Shown piece by piece: positions 29,041 through 38,699 of a DNA stretch of 56,429 nucleotides (position 1 is its first letter; each line of letters begins with the position of its first letter). The stretch is taken from contig CAYQSU010000013.1 of NCBI GenBank assembly GCA_964420325.1, forward strand, positions 1 through 56,429, read 5' to 3'. The notes beneath the pieces are model-generated. The model had not been told where the DNA came from. It saw only the letters and a program-made list of their open reading frames with translations, and did not search any database. The stretch comes from CAYQSU01 sp964420325. GTDB taxonomy: Bacteria > Pseudomonadota > Alphaproteobacteria > Rhodospirillales > Defluviicoccaceae. A program made the translations under genes and the position numbers.

Positions 29041-30386
29041 ATGCGGATATCCACGAAGGCCTCGCGCCGCAGGTCGCGGAGTAGGCGCCGCGACGTCACC
29101 GCCATGCGTTCATTCTCGAGCGCCTCCTTGATACGCTCCCGTACCTCGGGGCCCGCCGCCTCGTCGCGGCGGTCGCAGACCATGAGCAGGACGACGCCGC
29201 CCGGCGTGCGCAGGGGCTCGGTCTTCTCGCCCGGTTGCAACGGGCCAACGCGCTCCTTCAAGGGCTCGGCCAGCTGCGCAAGCTCGACGTCGCGGATGCC
29301 TCCCGAGGCCTGCAAGCCGAGCTCCTTTGCGACAGCCTCGAGATCGGCGCAGGTTGCGGTGCGCGCGGCGATTTCCCCAGCCCGCGCGATCTCTCCGTCG
29401 ACCTCCGTCGGGGACGGATCCGGCGACAGCGGCAGCACGATTTGCTGCAGGGATACAACGGTCTTCGTCTCACCCGGGTTGGACGCCACGCGTTTGTCCA
29501 GAACGGCGATGATGTGGTAGCCGGTCAGCGTGCGGATCGGCGGCGCCAACCGTCCAGGTTCGAGCTTTTCAACGGCATCCTGGAGCTCGACCGGCAGCTG
29601 GTCCGGCCGGATGTAGCCGAGGTCGCCGCCGACGGCGGCCGATGCGGCCTCGGAGAAGTTCCGCGCGAGAGCCGGGAAGTTGGCGCCCTCAACGATCTGC
29701 TGCACGAGGCGCTCGGCGAGAGCTCGCACCTCCGGTTCGCTCGCCGGGTCCTCCACCGACAGAAAGATCTCGGCGACGCGGTACTCGGGCTTTCCCGCCT
29801 CCCGGATCATCCGCTGCAAGGTGGCTTCGATCTCCTCGGTGCCGATCTCGGCTTGTGCCTGCATGCCGCGGCGAACGGCCTTCACCCAAGCGAGCTCCGC
29901 CTCGACCTGCTCGATCAGGGCGGCGAGGGTGGTCCCCTTGCTGGCGAGAAAGCGCGGCAGTTCCGCTGGCGGAATGCGGATCTGCCGCGCGATGCTGGCC
30001 AGCGTGGTCTCGATCTCGGCCTGGGTCACGCTCAGCTTCAGGCGTCTCGCCTCCTGCAGCTTGAGCTTGTCGTCGATCAGCGAGCGCAGTGCCGCCAGCG
30101 CCACGCGCTGCCTGTTCTCGGGACGGTTCTCCAGATCCGAGGTCGCCAGCAAGAGCGAGATGCGGGTGTTGAGGTCATGAACGGAGATGATCTCCTCGTT
30201 GACGACGGCAGCAATTCGCTGTGCGTCTTGGGCGGCCGCCGGACCGGCAGGAAAGACGCCGCCAAGCCACACCACTGCGAGAGCCAGCACCACGAGAAGC
30301 ACCAGGGCGGCCGGCGCGCGCCGCGCCTCGACACGCCGCTGGTGAACGGGCACGCCACGGTCCACGCTAAAGCCCGAACCCGACAT
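29037..30386 (-). CDS. surA: Periplasmic chaperone/peptidyl-prolyl isomerase SurA
   Basis: SurA escorts outer-membrane proteins such as LptD through the periplasm. The protein has a signal segment (ALVLLVVLALAVVWLGGVFPAG), the SurA N-domain (RIAAVVNEEIISVHDLNTRISLLL), one clear parvulin domain (YRVAEIFLSVEDP to GYHIIAVLDKR, with GGDLGYIRPDQLP), and a degenerate second one near the C-terminus. The start is uncertain: ATG 30386 overlaps the lptD stop by 20 bases, and GTG 30365 begins just after it; neither has a strong ribosome binding site. Its place beside lptD fits the client relationship. Confidence 0.92.
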   Translation of the reverse strand: MSGSGFSVDRGVPVHQRRVEARRAPAALVLLVVLALAVVWLGGVFPAGPAAAQDAQRIAAVVNEEIISVHDLNTRISLLLATSDLENRPENRQRVALAALRSLIDDKLKLQEARRLKLSVTQAEIETTLASIARQIRIPPAELPRFLASKGTTLAALIEQVEAELAWVKAVRRGMQAQAEIGTEEIEATLQRMIREAGKPEYRVAEIFLSVEDPASEPEVRALAERLVQQIVEGANFPALARNFSEAASAAVGGDLGYIRPDQLPVELQDAVEKLEPGRLAPPIRTLTGYHIIAVLDKRVASNPGETKTVVSLQQIVLPLSPDPSPTEVDGEIARAGEIAARTATCADLEAVAKELGLQASGGIRDVELAQLAEPLKERVGPLQPGEKTEPLRTPGGVVLLMVCDRRDEAAGPEVRERIKEALENERMAVTSRRLLRDLRREAFVDIRI

Positions 30387-32505
30387 CGCCGAGGGTCTTG
30401 AACGTAAGCCGGAAGAGGAACGAATCGGAAGGCTCGAGATCCCGATCCCTGAACTCCTCTCGCCTGAAGCGCGCATCGAAGATGAAGCATTCGTCCTCGT
30501 ACGTCACGCCGACCCCGATCACCAGTTGACCTCCGCCCTCGGAGAGATCGTTGGTTCCGAACACCCGTCCGCGCCAATAGCGCGTGACCTGGGACGAGAC
30601 GGCCCAGTCGAACTCCTCGCGGCCGGGAAAAGGGCTGCCCTGCTCTTCTGCGAACGAGACGTAGGCGCCGCTGACCCGCAGCGCGGGAATGCCGCCGCCG
30701 AAGCTGAGTTCGTTGCGGCCGAACTTGAAGTCGTCGCCGTGGATGCGCGTCCGATAACGGAGGCTGGCCCACGGGGCGACAACGATTTCGATATCGCCGA
30801 CGATATCGGAGAAGTCGCCGTCGAGGCCCGACGCCTCGGTGAAACGGTTGTCGACATGGAAGCGATAGCTCTGGCCGAAGAAGGCCCTGGCGTTGCCGCC
30901 CTCTGACCGGAAGATCTGCCACTCAAGACCGTAGTTAGCGCGGAGGCCGCCTTCGACCTGATCGAGCCCCGGAAAGCGGCCGATGCTGATCACATTGTTC
31001 TCGTTGAGCTCGACATCCTGGCTGTCCTCGTTGGGGATCTCTTCCGCGTTACCGCCGACGGGCGAGGCGACGAACTGGACGACCGGCTGGATCACCTGAG
31101 AGAAGGTCTCGTCGTCGCGAACGAACGGCATGCGCCATTCGACGTAAGCCTGCGGCCAGATGCGTCCGGTCACGCCCGTGAAAGTGTCTGGCTTTCCCGG
31201 CGTCACGGCGTTGCCGACATGGTAGCCGTCTGCCCACAGCGCCGCTCCCAAGGTGTAGATGCCGCCGATGGAATCCCTGAGCGGCACCTCCCACGCGGCG
31301 CGCCCCGATGCCCTCTGGGTGTCCGTGCCCTGTTGGCGCGTCAACGCCGCGACATCGAGATCGAAAGCAAGCCGCCCTCCCCATCGGTCGGGTCGGCCGA
31401 CGTGGTTGTAGCCGAGAAGCGGCAGGACGACCGGGATCCCATCCTGATCGACGCCGTCCTCGAGCGACTGGAACAGATAGGCGTTGGCGGCGGCGTAATC
31501 GCGCTCCCAGAACCCCTCGGCGAAGGCGCGGGACGTGAGGGTTCGGAAGTTGGCGAAGCGGTACCGGCGGAGATAGGTGTCGTCGGTGGTGCGGTTGAAG
31601 TCGAGCCCCATCCGCCAAGTCTCGTCGAGATCGTAACGCAGATCGCTGAAGACATGACCGCGGAAGTCGTCCGTCGAGTCCTCGGTCGCGCTGCCGGCGA
31701 CGTTCAACGCGCCGTGCAGCATCCTCTGGCGGTACTCCACGGAGAGCACGACGTTCTCGTTGGACGTGTAGATAGGGGTGATCGTCGCATCCTTGGAGTC
31801 GTCGATCACCCAGTAGAACGGCAGGGCGAAGATGAAGCCGAGGTCCGACGAGTTGCCGATGCTCGGCGCGAGGAAGCCGCTCTTGCGCTTGACCGTCGGA
31901 TCCGGATGCGAAAGATAGGGCGTGTAGGCGACCGGCACGCCGGCGAACTCGAGCCAGGCGTCCTCGTACTCGATCCGCCTCGCCCGCTGGTCGTGAACCA
32001 CCCTGACCGCCTTGAGCTGCCACAAAGGCGGCCGCGACGGCGCCTCGGGACAAAGATCGCACGGTGAATACACCGCCTTGCTCATCTCGGTGACGTTGCC
32101 CTCGGTCCGCCGCCCCCCTGCCGCTGCAAAGCGGGCGCCATCGGCGAGGATCGCCCTCAGATCCTTGATGATGCCGCTCTTGAGGTCACCCGTCAGTTCG
32201 ACGTGCTCCGCGAACAACACCTCGCCTCCGGGCTCGACCAGGGCAACATGCCCGGATGCGGTGAGAACGTCGAGGCGCTGATTGTAGCTCACGGTATCCG
32301 CCAGCAAGATCCGGTCGCCGTGGGAGATCTCGACGTTGCCGCTGGCCCGCGTTATCCCGAACTCCCGGTCGTGAGTGACCTCGTCGGCCTGGAACAGGAT
32401 CGGAACGTCGGCAGGAAGCTCGATCTGCGCGGTCGCTGCCCCCGCGAACGCCCCGAGAGAGAGGACGAAGCACAAAGCATGCACCGTTCGCCTCAACCGG
32501 GCCAT
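30367..32505 (-). CDS. lptD: LPS assembly outer membrane protein LptD
   Basis: LptD is the outer-membrane barrel that inserts lipopolysaccharide in the outer leaflet. The 712-residue protein has a signal peptide (TVHALCFVLSLGAFAGAATA), an N-terminal OstA/jellyroll domain (PILFQADEVTHDREFGITRASGNVEI), and a long beta-barrel with conserved LSHPDPTVKRKSGFLAPSIGNSS. A CxxC (SPCDLCPEAP) and a lone cysteine in the barrel near YEDECFIF are the candidates for its disulfide. The ATG at 32505 is 5 bases after the lptG stop. Confidence 0.95.
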   Translation of the reverse strand: MARLRRTVHALCFVLSLGAFAGAATAQIELPADVPILFQADEVTHDREFGITRASGNVEISHGDRILLADTVSYNQRLDVLTASGHVALVEPGGEVLFAEHVELTGDLKSGIIKDLRAILADGARFAAAGGRRTEGNVTEMSKAVYSPCDLCPEAPSRPPLWQLKAVRVVHDQRARRIEYEDAWLEFAGVPVAYTPYLSHPDPTVKRKSGFLAPSIGNSSDLGFIFALPFYWVIDDSKDATITPIYTSNENVVLSVEYRQRMLHGALNVAGSATEDSTDDFRGHVFSDLRYDLDETWRMGLDFNRTTDDTYLRRYRFANFRTLTSRAFAEGFWERDYAAANAYLFQSLEDGVDQDGIPVVLPLLGYNHVGRPDRWGGRLAFDLDVAALTRQQGTDTQRASGRAAWEVPLRDSIGGIYTLGAALWADGYHVGNAVTPGKPDTFTGVTGRIWPQAYVEWRMPFVRDDETFSQVIQPVVQFVASPVGGNAEEIPNEDSQDVELNENNVISIGRFPGLDQVEGGLRANYGLEWQIFRSEGGNARAFFGQSYRFHVDNRFTEASGLDGDFSDIVGDIEIVVAPWASLRYRTRIHGDDFKFGRNELSFGGGIPALRVSGAYVSFAEEQGSPFPGREEFDWAVSSQVTRYWRGRVFGTNDLSEGGGQLVIGVGVTYEDECFIFDARFRREEFRDRDLEPSDSFLFRLTFKTLGDVGFGL

Positions 32506-32510
32506 CCGCC

Positions 32511-33611
32511 TCAGCCGTCCTCCAGGTGCAACAGGGACGCGGCGCCCAGGAGCGTGGCAACGACGGCGGGCGTCCACGCGGCGAGAACGACCGGGACACG
32601 GTCCGACAATCCGATCGCGAAGATCAGATTCGAACAGACGTGGAGGAGAAACCCCGAGAGGATGCCCCCGGCGATGATGTAGGTTGTGCCGCCCCGTCGC
32701 GGATGGCGGAGCGAGAACGTCGCAGCGATCAGGACCATGGCGCACATCAGGAGCGGCGCCGCAAGCATGATGTGGAACTGCAATCGATGGCCGACGGCCG
32801 AAAACCCCGCGGTTTCGAGCGTTCGAATGAAGCCTGGAAGCTTCCAGAACGAGATCGTCTCGGGCGGGGCGAAGCTTTCCTGGATCTTAGCCAGGGTCAG
32901 GTCTGTCGGCAGTTCGAGGGCCTCCACATGCTTCGACGGCTGCTCCGGCGTCGAGACCCAAACGTCGTGAAGCCGCCACTGGCCCTTCTCCAGGCGCGCG
33001 GAGTCCGCATCGATGCGCCCCGCAAAGCGGTCGTCGCCTTCGTAGTTGAACACGGTGACGTCCCGCAACTCGACGTCATCGCTCTGTTGCAGAACGCGGG
33101 AGGCATGAATGACGGACTGGACGCCCCCGTCTGCTTGACGCAACCAAATACCCCCGGCCGAGAGGGAGAGGGTGCTCCGCACCTTGTCGACGAGAAAGGC
33201 CTCCTTTCGGTCGTACAAGGAAAGGAGGCCCGAGGCAAACGGGTTGACCACAGCGACCTGGAACGCGCCAAGCAGCGCGGCGACGGCGAGGACGGGCAGG
33301 AGGAACTGCCAAGCCGAGACGCCGCATGCCCTCACCACGGTCAGCTCATGGTGGCGTGACAGCCGCCAGAACACCAGCATGCCGGAAAACAGGGCGGCGA
33401 ACGGGAACGTCTGCTGACCGAGATACGGCAGCTTCAGCAACGACATCTCGATGACCATCGCGAATCCGACGTGCGGCTTGCCGGCGACGCGGCGCAGAAG
33501 CTCGACCGTGTCCGCGATGAAGATGACGATCAGAAAAGCGGCGAGCGTGGTCGCGAACGCGAACAGGAACTGGCGCCCCACATAACGGGAGAAGGTCGGG
33601 GACAGTCGCAA
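32511..33611 (-). CDS. lptG: LPS export ABC transporter permease LptG
   Basis: The 366-residue YjgP/YjgQ-family permease has the expected six membrane helices: two near the N-terminus (FATTLAAFLIVIFIADTVELL, YLGQQTFPFAALFSGMLVFW), one after FLLPVLAVAALLGAF, a periplasmic beta-jellyroll (about 130-270), and three at the C-terminus (FHIMLAAPLLMCAMVLIAA, TTYIIAGGILSGFLLHVCSNL, VVLAAWTPAVVATLLGAASLL). It begins with the coupling helix motif SRYVGRQFLFAF. With LptF and LptB it extracts LPS from the inner membrane. Confidence 0.93.
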   Translation of the reverse strand: MRLSPTFSRYVGRQFLFAFATTLAAFLIVIFIADTVELLRRVAGKPHVGFAMVIEMSLLKLPYLGQQTFPFAALFSGMLVFWRLSRHHELTVVRACGVSAWQFLLPVLAVAALLGAFQVAVVNPFASGLLSLYDRKEAFLVDKVRSTLSLSAGGIWLRQADGGVQSVIHASRVLQQSDDVELRDVTVFNYEGDDRFAGRIDADSARLEKGQWRLHDVWVSTPEQPSKHVEALELPTDLTLAKIQESFAPPETISFWKLPGFIRTLETAGFSAVGHRLQFHIMLAAPLLMCAMVLIAATFSLRHPRRGGTTYIIAGGILSGFLLHVCSNLIFAIGLSDRVPVVLAAWTPAVVATLLGAASLLHLEDG

Positions 33612-33632
33612 GCGGGGATCTCTCCTCGTGCC

Positions 33633-34760
33633 TCAAGCCGGCTCCGCCGCGGGATTCGGCCGCCTCCACAGCCCCGGACGCGGCATCCACACCAGAACCA
33701 GGACGCCGCCGGCGACGGGCAGCAGCGCAAGTGCATAGAGGACAGGAACCAGCTCCAGATTGCGGGCCGTCACGTTCTCCAGCCCCATTTGCCCCAACGC
33801 CAGCGCGGCAACGATGGCAACGGCGACCACGGTGTGGGGGGCCTGACCTCGACGGCGAAACCCACCGGCCAACAGGCAGGAGAGACCGATCAGCGTATAG
33901 CCGAGTGAGTTGAGGGGGGACGTCAGCCTCCGGTGGGCTTCAACGAGGAACTGCCCGTAGTCCCTCTCCGGGACGTTGGGGTCGCTGCGAACGGTCAGGA
34001 GCTCGAACAGCGTCCGCTCCCGCTGATCGCGATAGCGGGTCAGGTTGTCTTGCCTCGCCTTCTCCAGATCGAACGCGTAGCGCTCGAAATAGAGCACGGA
34101 GAAGCTGTGCGTCTTCTTGTCGAACTCCTGGCGCGAGCCGTTGAACAGGACGACGCGCGCGCCCTGGTCGGAGCCAACGAGCGCCCCCCTCTCGGCCATC
34201 AGTGTATAGGGCTTGTCGTCCTGCCTCTTGTCGTGGACGAGGATGCCGCGCAACTGGCCGTCGCTCGAACGCTGGCGCACGTAAACCGTGATTCCGGCAC
34301 TCACGTCGCTGAACATGCCCTCCTCGAGCAGCACCTGCGAGTAGTTGTAGCGGATATCCCACTGCAACTCCCGAAACAAGCGGGCGGATGTCGGCACGAC
34401 GCTGAAATAAAGCGCGTAGCCGGCCACGGTCAGCACCACCGCAACGATGATGGCCGATTTGCCGATGCCAAGCGGGCTCATCCCGGCGGCAGACAGAACC
34501 ATGATCTCGCGATCATTGATCAGCCGCGAGTAGGTGAAGACGGTGGCGGCGAACGCCGCGATCGGAAGGATGACGATGATGAAGTTGGGCAGGAGCAGCA
34601 TGATGAGGTGGAAGAAGGTCCCCGTGCTCAGACCGCGATTGATGATCAGGTCGACGAACCGCAACGACTGGCTCAGCCACAGAACGCCGGACAGGCTGAC
34701 CGTGACGAACACGACGGCGAGCAGAAGCTGCCTCGTCAGATGCCGATCAAAGGCGTTCAT
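33633..34760 (-). CDS. lptF: LPS export ABC transporter permease LptF
   Basis: The 375-residue permease of the same family begins FDRHLTRQLLLAVVFVTVSLSGVLWLSQSLRFVDLIINRG, the classic LptF start, with NDREIMVLSAAGMSPL on the cytoplasmic loop, a periplasmic jellyroll (about 125-250), and three C-terminal helices ending in a proline-rich tail. It is the first gene of the run and precedes lptG by 21 bases. In many alphaproteobacteria pepA and holC are divergent from lptF; here that pair is 17 kb away. Confidence 0.93.
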   Translation of the reverse strand: MNAFDRHLTRQLLLAVVFVTVSLSGVLWLSQSLRFVDLIINRGLSTGTFFHLIMLLLPNFIIVILPIAAFAATVFTYSRLINDREIMVLSAAGMSPLGIGKSAIIVAVVLTVAGYALYFSVVPTSARLFRELQWDIRYNYSQVLLEEGMFSDVSAGITVYVRQRSSDGQLRGILVHDKRQDDKPYTLMAERGALVGSDQGARVVLFNGSRQEFDKKTHSFSVLYFERYAFDLEKARQDNLTRYRDQRERTLFELLTVRSDPNVPERDYGQFLVEAHRRLTSPLNSLGYTLIGLSCLLAGGFRRRGQAPHTVVAVAIVAALALGQMGLENVTARNLELVPVLYALALLPVAGGVLVLVWMPRPGLWRRPNPAAEPA

Positions 34761-34811
34761 CGGAACCCTTGCCGATCGCCGCGACCACCGCCGGTCGTGA
34801 CGGCTGTGCGG

Positions 34812-36605
34812 CTACAGATGATGCTCGACATCCAGGTGCTTGAGCGCCGATCCGCTGCGCATGAACGCCGACGTCAGGGCCCCCGCCTGTGACAGGTAGT
34901 TGTCGGCGAAGAAACGGGCCGTCACCAGCTTCGAGCGCAGGAAGGCGAGGTCGCCTTCGCCTCGAGCAAGGCCCCTCTCCGCGATCAGAGCGGCCTTCGC
35001 CATCAGCCAGCCACCGGCGACGATCCCGAACAGTCGAAGGTAGTTGACGGCGCCAGCGGCAACCATTGCGGGATCGGAGGGATAGGTCTGCAGCAGCCAG
35101 TCGGTGGCCTGGGCGAGACGATTGACGGCGGCGGCGAGTTCGCCGCGGATGACCTTGATGTCCTCGCCCGGGGCCAGGGCGAGCTCGCCGTCGAGGGCAC
35201 GGATGCGGGCGATGAATGCGGTGGCCGCGGCGCCGTTATCGCGGGCCACCTTGCGGCCGACGAGGTCGCTGGCCTGGATGCCGTTGGTGCCCTCGTAGAT
35301 GGCGGCGATGCGGGCATCGCGAAGATGCTGAGGTGCTCCGCTCTCCTCGATGTAGCCCATGCCGCCGTGGACCTGGATCCCGGTGTCGGCAACCTCGATG
35401 CCGACGTTGGTCGACCACGCCTTGACCACAGGGGTCAACAGGCCGACCAGTGCGTCGTGCTCGCGCCGCACGGCTTCATCCGGGTGGCGTCTGGCGACGT
35501 CGAGGTTGGCGGCGGCGAAGTATGCAAGCGCCCGCGTCGCCTCCGTCTGGCTCTTCATCGACAGAAGCATGCGCTGCACGTCCGGATGGTGAGCGATCGT
35601 CACGGCGGACGGGTCGTCGCTGCCGACGAGACGGCCCTGCACGCGCTCCAAGGCATAGGCGCGCGCCTGTTGATAGGCCCGCTCGGCGATCCCCACCCCT
35701 TCGAGACCGACCGCGAGGCGCGCGTTGTTCATCATCAGAAACATGTGGTCGAGGCCGCGATTCTCCTCGCCGATGAGATAGCCGGTGGCGCCGCCGTCGT
35801 CGCCGAAGGACATCACCGCCGTCGGGCTCGCCTTGATGCCGAGCTTGTGCTCGATGGACACGCATCGGAGGTCGTTGCGCCGCCCCAGCCTGCCGTCGGC
35901 GTCGACCAGGACCTTGGGAACCAGAAACAGCGACAGCCCCTTGACTCCGGGCGGTGCGTCCGGCGTTCGCGCCAGCACCATGTGAACGATGTTGTCGGCG
36001 AGGTCGTGCTCGCCGTAGGTGATGAAGATCTTCTGGCCAACGATCCTGTAGTGCCCGTCGTCCTTGAGGGCCCGCGTGCGCACCCGGGACAGATCGGAAC
36101 CGGCCTGCGGCTCAGTCAGGTTCATCGTTCCGGTCCATTCCCCGGACACCAGCCGGGGCAGAAAGGTGCTCTTGATCTCGGGCATGCCGAAGGCGGACAG
36201 CGTCTCGGCCGCCGCCTGGGTCAGCATCGGGCACAGGCCGAAGGCCATGTTCGCGGCGGTCCAGACCTCAGACACCGCCGTCGACACCAGCCACGGCAAG
36301 CCCTGGCCGCCGAACTCCTCCTCGAAGGGGACGGCGTTCCAGCCGCTTTCGACGAACCGCCTGTAGGCGTCGGCAAAGCCGTCGGGGGTCCGCACGACGC
36401 CGTTCTCAAAAACCGATCCCTGGCGGTCACCGGCGGCGTTCAGGGGCGCCAGCACCTCTGCGCCGAAGCGACCCGCTTCCTCAAGAATGGCATCGACCAG
36501 ATCCGGCGTGACCTCTGCGCACCCGGGCAGGGCCTGAACCGTCCCGAGGTCAGCCAGGTCGTTGATCACGAAACGCATCTCGGCGAGCGGCGCGGCATAG
36601 GTCAT
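34812..36605 (-). CDS. Acyl-CoA dehydrogenase, long (DmdC/FadE-like) form
   Basis: This FAD enzyme introduces a trans-2 double bond in acyl-CoA. The 597 residues exceed the 380 typical of short members and match the long subfamily that includes DmdC: an extra N-terminal segment (PLAEMRFVINDLADLG), NLTEPQAGSDLSRVRTRA, KIFITYGEHDL, IQVHGGMGYIEESGAPQHLRDARIAAIYEGTNGIQASDLVGRK (catalytic Glu in YEGTNG), and a helical C-terminal extension. Substrate length is unknown. It is monocistronic with a promoter candidate at 36668-36696. Confidence 0.93.
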   Translation of the reverse strand: MTYAAPLAEMRFVINDLADLGTVQALPGCAEVTPDLVDAILEEAGRFGAEVLAPLNAAGDRQGSVFENGVVRTPDGFADAYRRFVESGWNAVPFEEEFGGQGLPWLVSTAVSEVWTAANMAFGLCPMLTQAAAETLSAFGMPEIKSTFLPRLVSGEWTGTMNLTEPQAGSDLSRVRTRALKDDGHYRIVGQKIFITYGEHDLADNIVHMVLARTPDAPPGVKGLSLFLVPKVLVDADGRLGRRNDLRCVSIEHKLGIKASPTAVMSFGDDGGATGYLIGEENRGLDHMFLMMNNARLAVGLEGVGIAERAYQQARAYALERVQGRLVGSDDPSAVTIAHHPDVQRMLLSMKSQTEATRALAYFAAANLDVARRHPDEAVRREHDALVGLLTPVVKAWSTNVGIEVADTGIQVHGGMGYIEESGAPQHLRDARIAAIYEGTNGIQASDLVGRKVARDNGAAATAFIARIRALDGELALAPGEDIKVIRGELAAAVNRLAQATDWLLQTYPSDPAMVAAGAVNYLRLFGIVAGGWLMAKAALIAERGLARGEGDLAFLRSKLVTARFFADNYLSQAGALTSAFMRSGSALKHLDVEHHL

Positions 36606-36962
36606 CGCCTCGGGTCCTCCCTTCGGATTCGTATCGGCGTGTCGAACAGCTCTTCGGCGAAGCCGTTACCCTATTGAAGGAATCGCCGCTGGTCAATTTG
36701 CCCCCGGTGGCCGTGTCGCGGGTGAGAAACGAGGTGGCGAGGCATCGCGCGCGATGCTACAAGGCCGGGCTGAGCCGGCGGCCGATGCCGATGGCCGCCG
36801 TGCCCGGGCTCGGCGGGGGCGCATCGATCGATGAGCCAAAGCACCGGGGGCCGCCCCTTCGCGCCAGCGATGCGGGTCCGCGCTTCCGTGAAAGCCCTGC
36901 GATGCGCTCAGCCGACCTCCATGGGTCTGGACGGCCGCCAACGGGAGCCCTGTTCGATCGTC
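36606..36962. other. Divergent gap between acyl-CoA dehydrogenase and GT39 genes
   Basis: This 357-base stretch contains a leftward promoter candidate at 36668-36696 and otherwise GC-rich sequence. The GT39 frame stays open back to 36674 with an in-frame ATG at 36831, but that part codes for arginine-rich sequence lacking family similarity. I see no RNA gene or hairpin terminator. Confidence 0.5.
36668..36696 (-). promoter_or_regulatory. Candidate promoter for the acyl-CoA dehydrogenase gene
   Basis: On the minus strand TTGACC (36696-36691) and TAGGGT (36673-36668) are 17 bases apart, about 62 bases upstream of the start codon. The -35 matches 5 of 6 positions, the -10 only 3. Confidence 0.4.
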
Positions 36963-38699
36963 ATGCCCGCGGTTCCGACCTTCCTCATCCGGACTCTGGG
37001 GCTGGCTGCGGCGCTGGCGCTCTCTGCCGTGATGATCTTCGTCGGCCTCGGCGAGCTTGCCCTGTTCAACCCGGACGAAGGCCGCAACGCCGAGATCAGC
37101 CGGGAGATGCACGAAGGCGGCCGCTGGCTGATTCCGACCTACAACGACGTCCCCTACCTCGACAAGCCCGCGCTGTTCTTCAAGCTGACCGGCGTCTCGA
37201 TCGGTCTCCTCGGCACCAGCGAGGTCGCCGCCCGTCTGGTTTCGGCGCTGTTCGCCGGCGCGCTCCTCGTCCTCGTCTTCACCTTCGCGTGGCGCGAATA
37301 CGGACTCCGGGAGGCCTCGCTGAGCCTCGTCGTCGTTTCCACGGCGCCCCTGTTCTTCGTGTTTTCGCGGCTGGCGATCTTCGACATGTGCCTCGCCTTC
37401 TTCGTGTCGCTGGCGATCCTCTGCTGCTACCGGGCGGAGACGCGCGACGAGCCGGCAGTCCGCCGCCGCTGGTATCTCGTCGGCGCCGCATCCGCCGCCG
37501 TCGCCACCCTCGTCAAGGGTCCCATCGGTTTCGTCCTGCCGACCCTCGTCGTGCTCGCGTACAACGCCTTGGAGGGCCGCTTCCGCGCCTTCGTCCGCTT
37601 CTTCGCCCCGCTCAACGTGCTGGTGTTCTTCGCGCTGGTCCTGCCGTGGTTTCTCGGCGTCGTCTATCTGGTTCCCGATTTCGCCTACTACGGCCTGGTC
37701 AAGGAATCACTGCAGCGGGTGGCGACCGCCGAGTTCGGCCGAACCCAGCCGTTCTACTACTATCTGCCGCTGATCCTCGGCACGTTCTTCGCCTGGAGCC
37801 TGGTTCTCCCCGAATCGGCCGCGCGGGCATTGGCGGCAAGGCGTCGGCTGACGTCCGCCGACCGGCTGATGATCGTCTGGGCGATCGTGATCGTCGGCTT
37901 CTTCTCCCTTCCCCAATCGAAGATGCCGGCCTACGTGCTGACGGCCATCATCGCGCTCGGGGTCCTCACCGCGCGGCTCTTCGCAACGGCCCTCGCGGAG
38001 CCCGCGGGAGGGGCGGCCGGAACCGTGAGGCGCGCCACGGCCGCGCTCCTGGCCTGCTGTTTCCTGCTTGCGGTCGCCACTGTCTACCTCCGGGTCGACC
38101 AGGGGCCTCTGGCCTTGTTGATCAAGGCCGACGACAGCCCGCTGCTTGCGCGCGTCACGGACTCGCTCCTGCCCACGGCCGCCGTGCTCGCAGGCTTGTC
38201 GGCGGTGGCGTTCGCAGCGCTGCGGAAACGATCCCCGCTGCTCTCGGCTCTGGTCTTCGCCGCCACGCCGCTGCTCCTGCTCGCATCCAACTTTCCGATC
38301 CTGAAGGCGTATGCCGAGCAGCGCTCGCACCGACCGCTCGCCGAGCGGCTCGCCTCGCTGCCGGACGAGACGGAGCTCGCCTGCTTCCAGTGCCTGCCCC
38401 ACGGCGTTCCCTTCTATCTCGGCCGCACGATGACGGTCCTCACCGCCGACGGTCACGAGTTCAAGAGCAACTATGTGCGCTATGCACTCGCCAAGGCCGA
38501 TGCGTGGCCCGACGGCGTGGTGCGGCTGAGCGAGGCCGAGGTTTGGCTCGCAAGCCGCAGGCGGCCGGTCTATCTCCTGGTCGATCGGCACCGGATCGCC
38601 GATCTCGAAACCGTCGCGGGATTGCCGACCGCGGGCCTCGAGACCTTGGCTCAGGGCTATCTCGGCGTTCTCATCGATCCCCGCCAGGCGAGCCCCTGA
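36963..38699 (+). CDS. Membrane glycosyltransferase, GT39/ArnT-like (PMT_2 superfamily)
   Basis: The 578-residue integral membrane protein begins with a helix (LIRTLGLAAALALSAVMIFV) followed by the catalytic-loop motif LFNPDEGRNAEISREM, with the acidic pair Asp-Glu, then WLIPTYNDVPYLDKPALFF and about ten further helices and a C-terminal periplasmic domain. Family members such as ArnT move a sugar from an undecaprenyl or dolichyl phosphate to lipid A or protein. The ATG at 36963 is the first at the conserved region. Its TGA overlaps the ATG of the asparagine synthetase (TGATG), suggesting a joint function. Confidence 0.9.
   Translation: MPAVPTFLIRTLGLAAALALSAVMIFVGLGELALFNPDEGRNAEISREMHEGGRWLIPTYNDVPYLDKPALFFKLTGVSIGLLGTSEVAARLVSALFAGALLVLVFTFAWREYGLREASLSLVVVSTAPLFFVFSRLAIFDMCLAFFVSLAILCCYRAETRDEPAVRRRWYLVGAASAAVATLVKGPIGFVLPTLVVLAYNALEGRFRAFVRFFAPLNVLVFFALVLPWFLGVVYLVPDFAYYGLVKESLQRVATAEFGRTQPFYYYLPLILGTFFAWSLVLPESAARALAARRRLTSADRLMIVWAIVIVGFFSLPQSKMPAYVLTAIIALGVLTARLFATALAEPAGGAAGTVRRATAALLACCFLLAVATVYLRVDQGPLALLIKADDSPLLARVTDSLLPTAAVLAGLSAVAFAALRKRSPLLSALVFAATPLLLLASNFPILKAYAEQRSHRPLAERLASLPDETELACFQCLPHGVPFYLGRTMTVLTADGHEFKSNYVRYALAKADAWPDGVVRLSEAEVWLASRRRPVYLLVDRHRIADLETVAGLPTAGLETLAQGYLGVLIDPRQASP

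Noticed and set aside
36674..38698. N-terminal extension of the asparagine synthetase frame
   Set aside because: The frame is open upstream of 38699 only as a shadow of the glycosyltransferase gene; the true start is the ATG giving the required Met-Cys.
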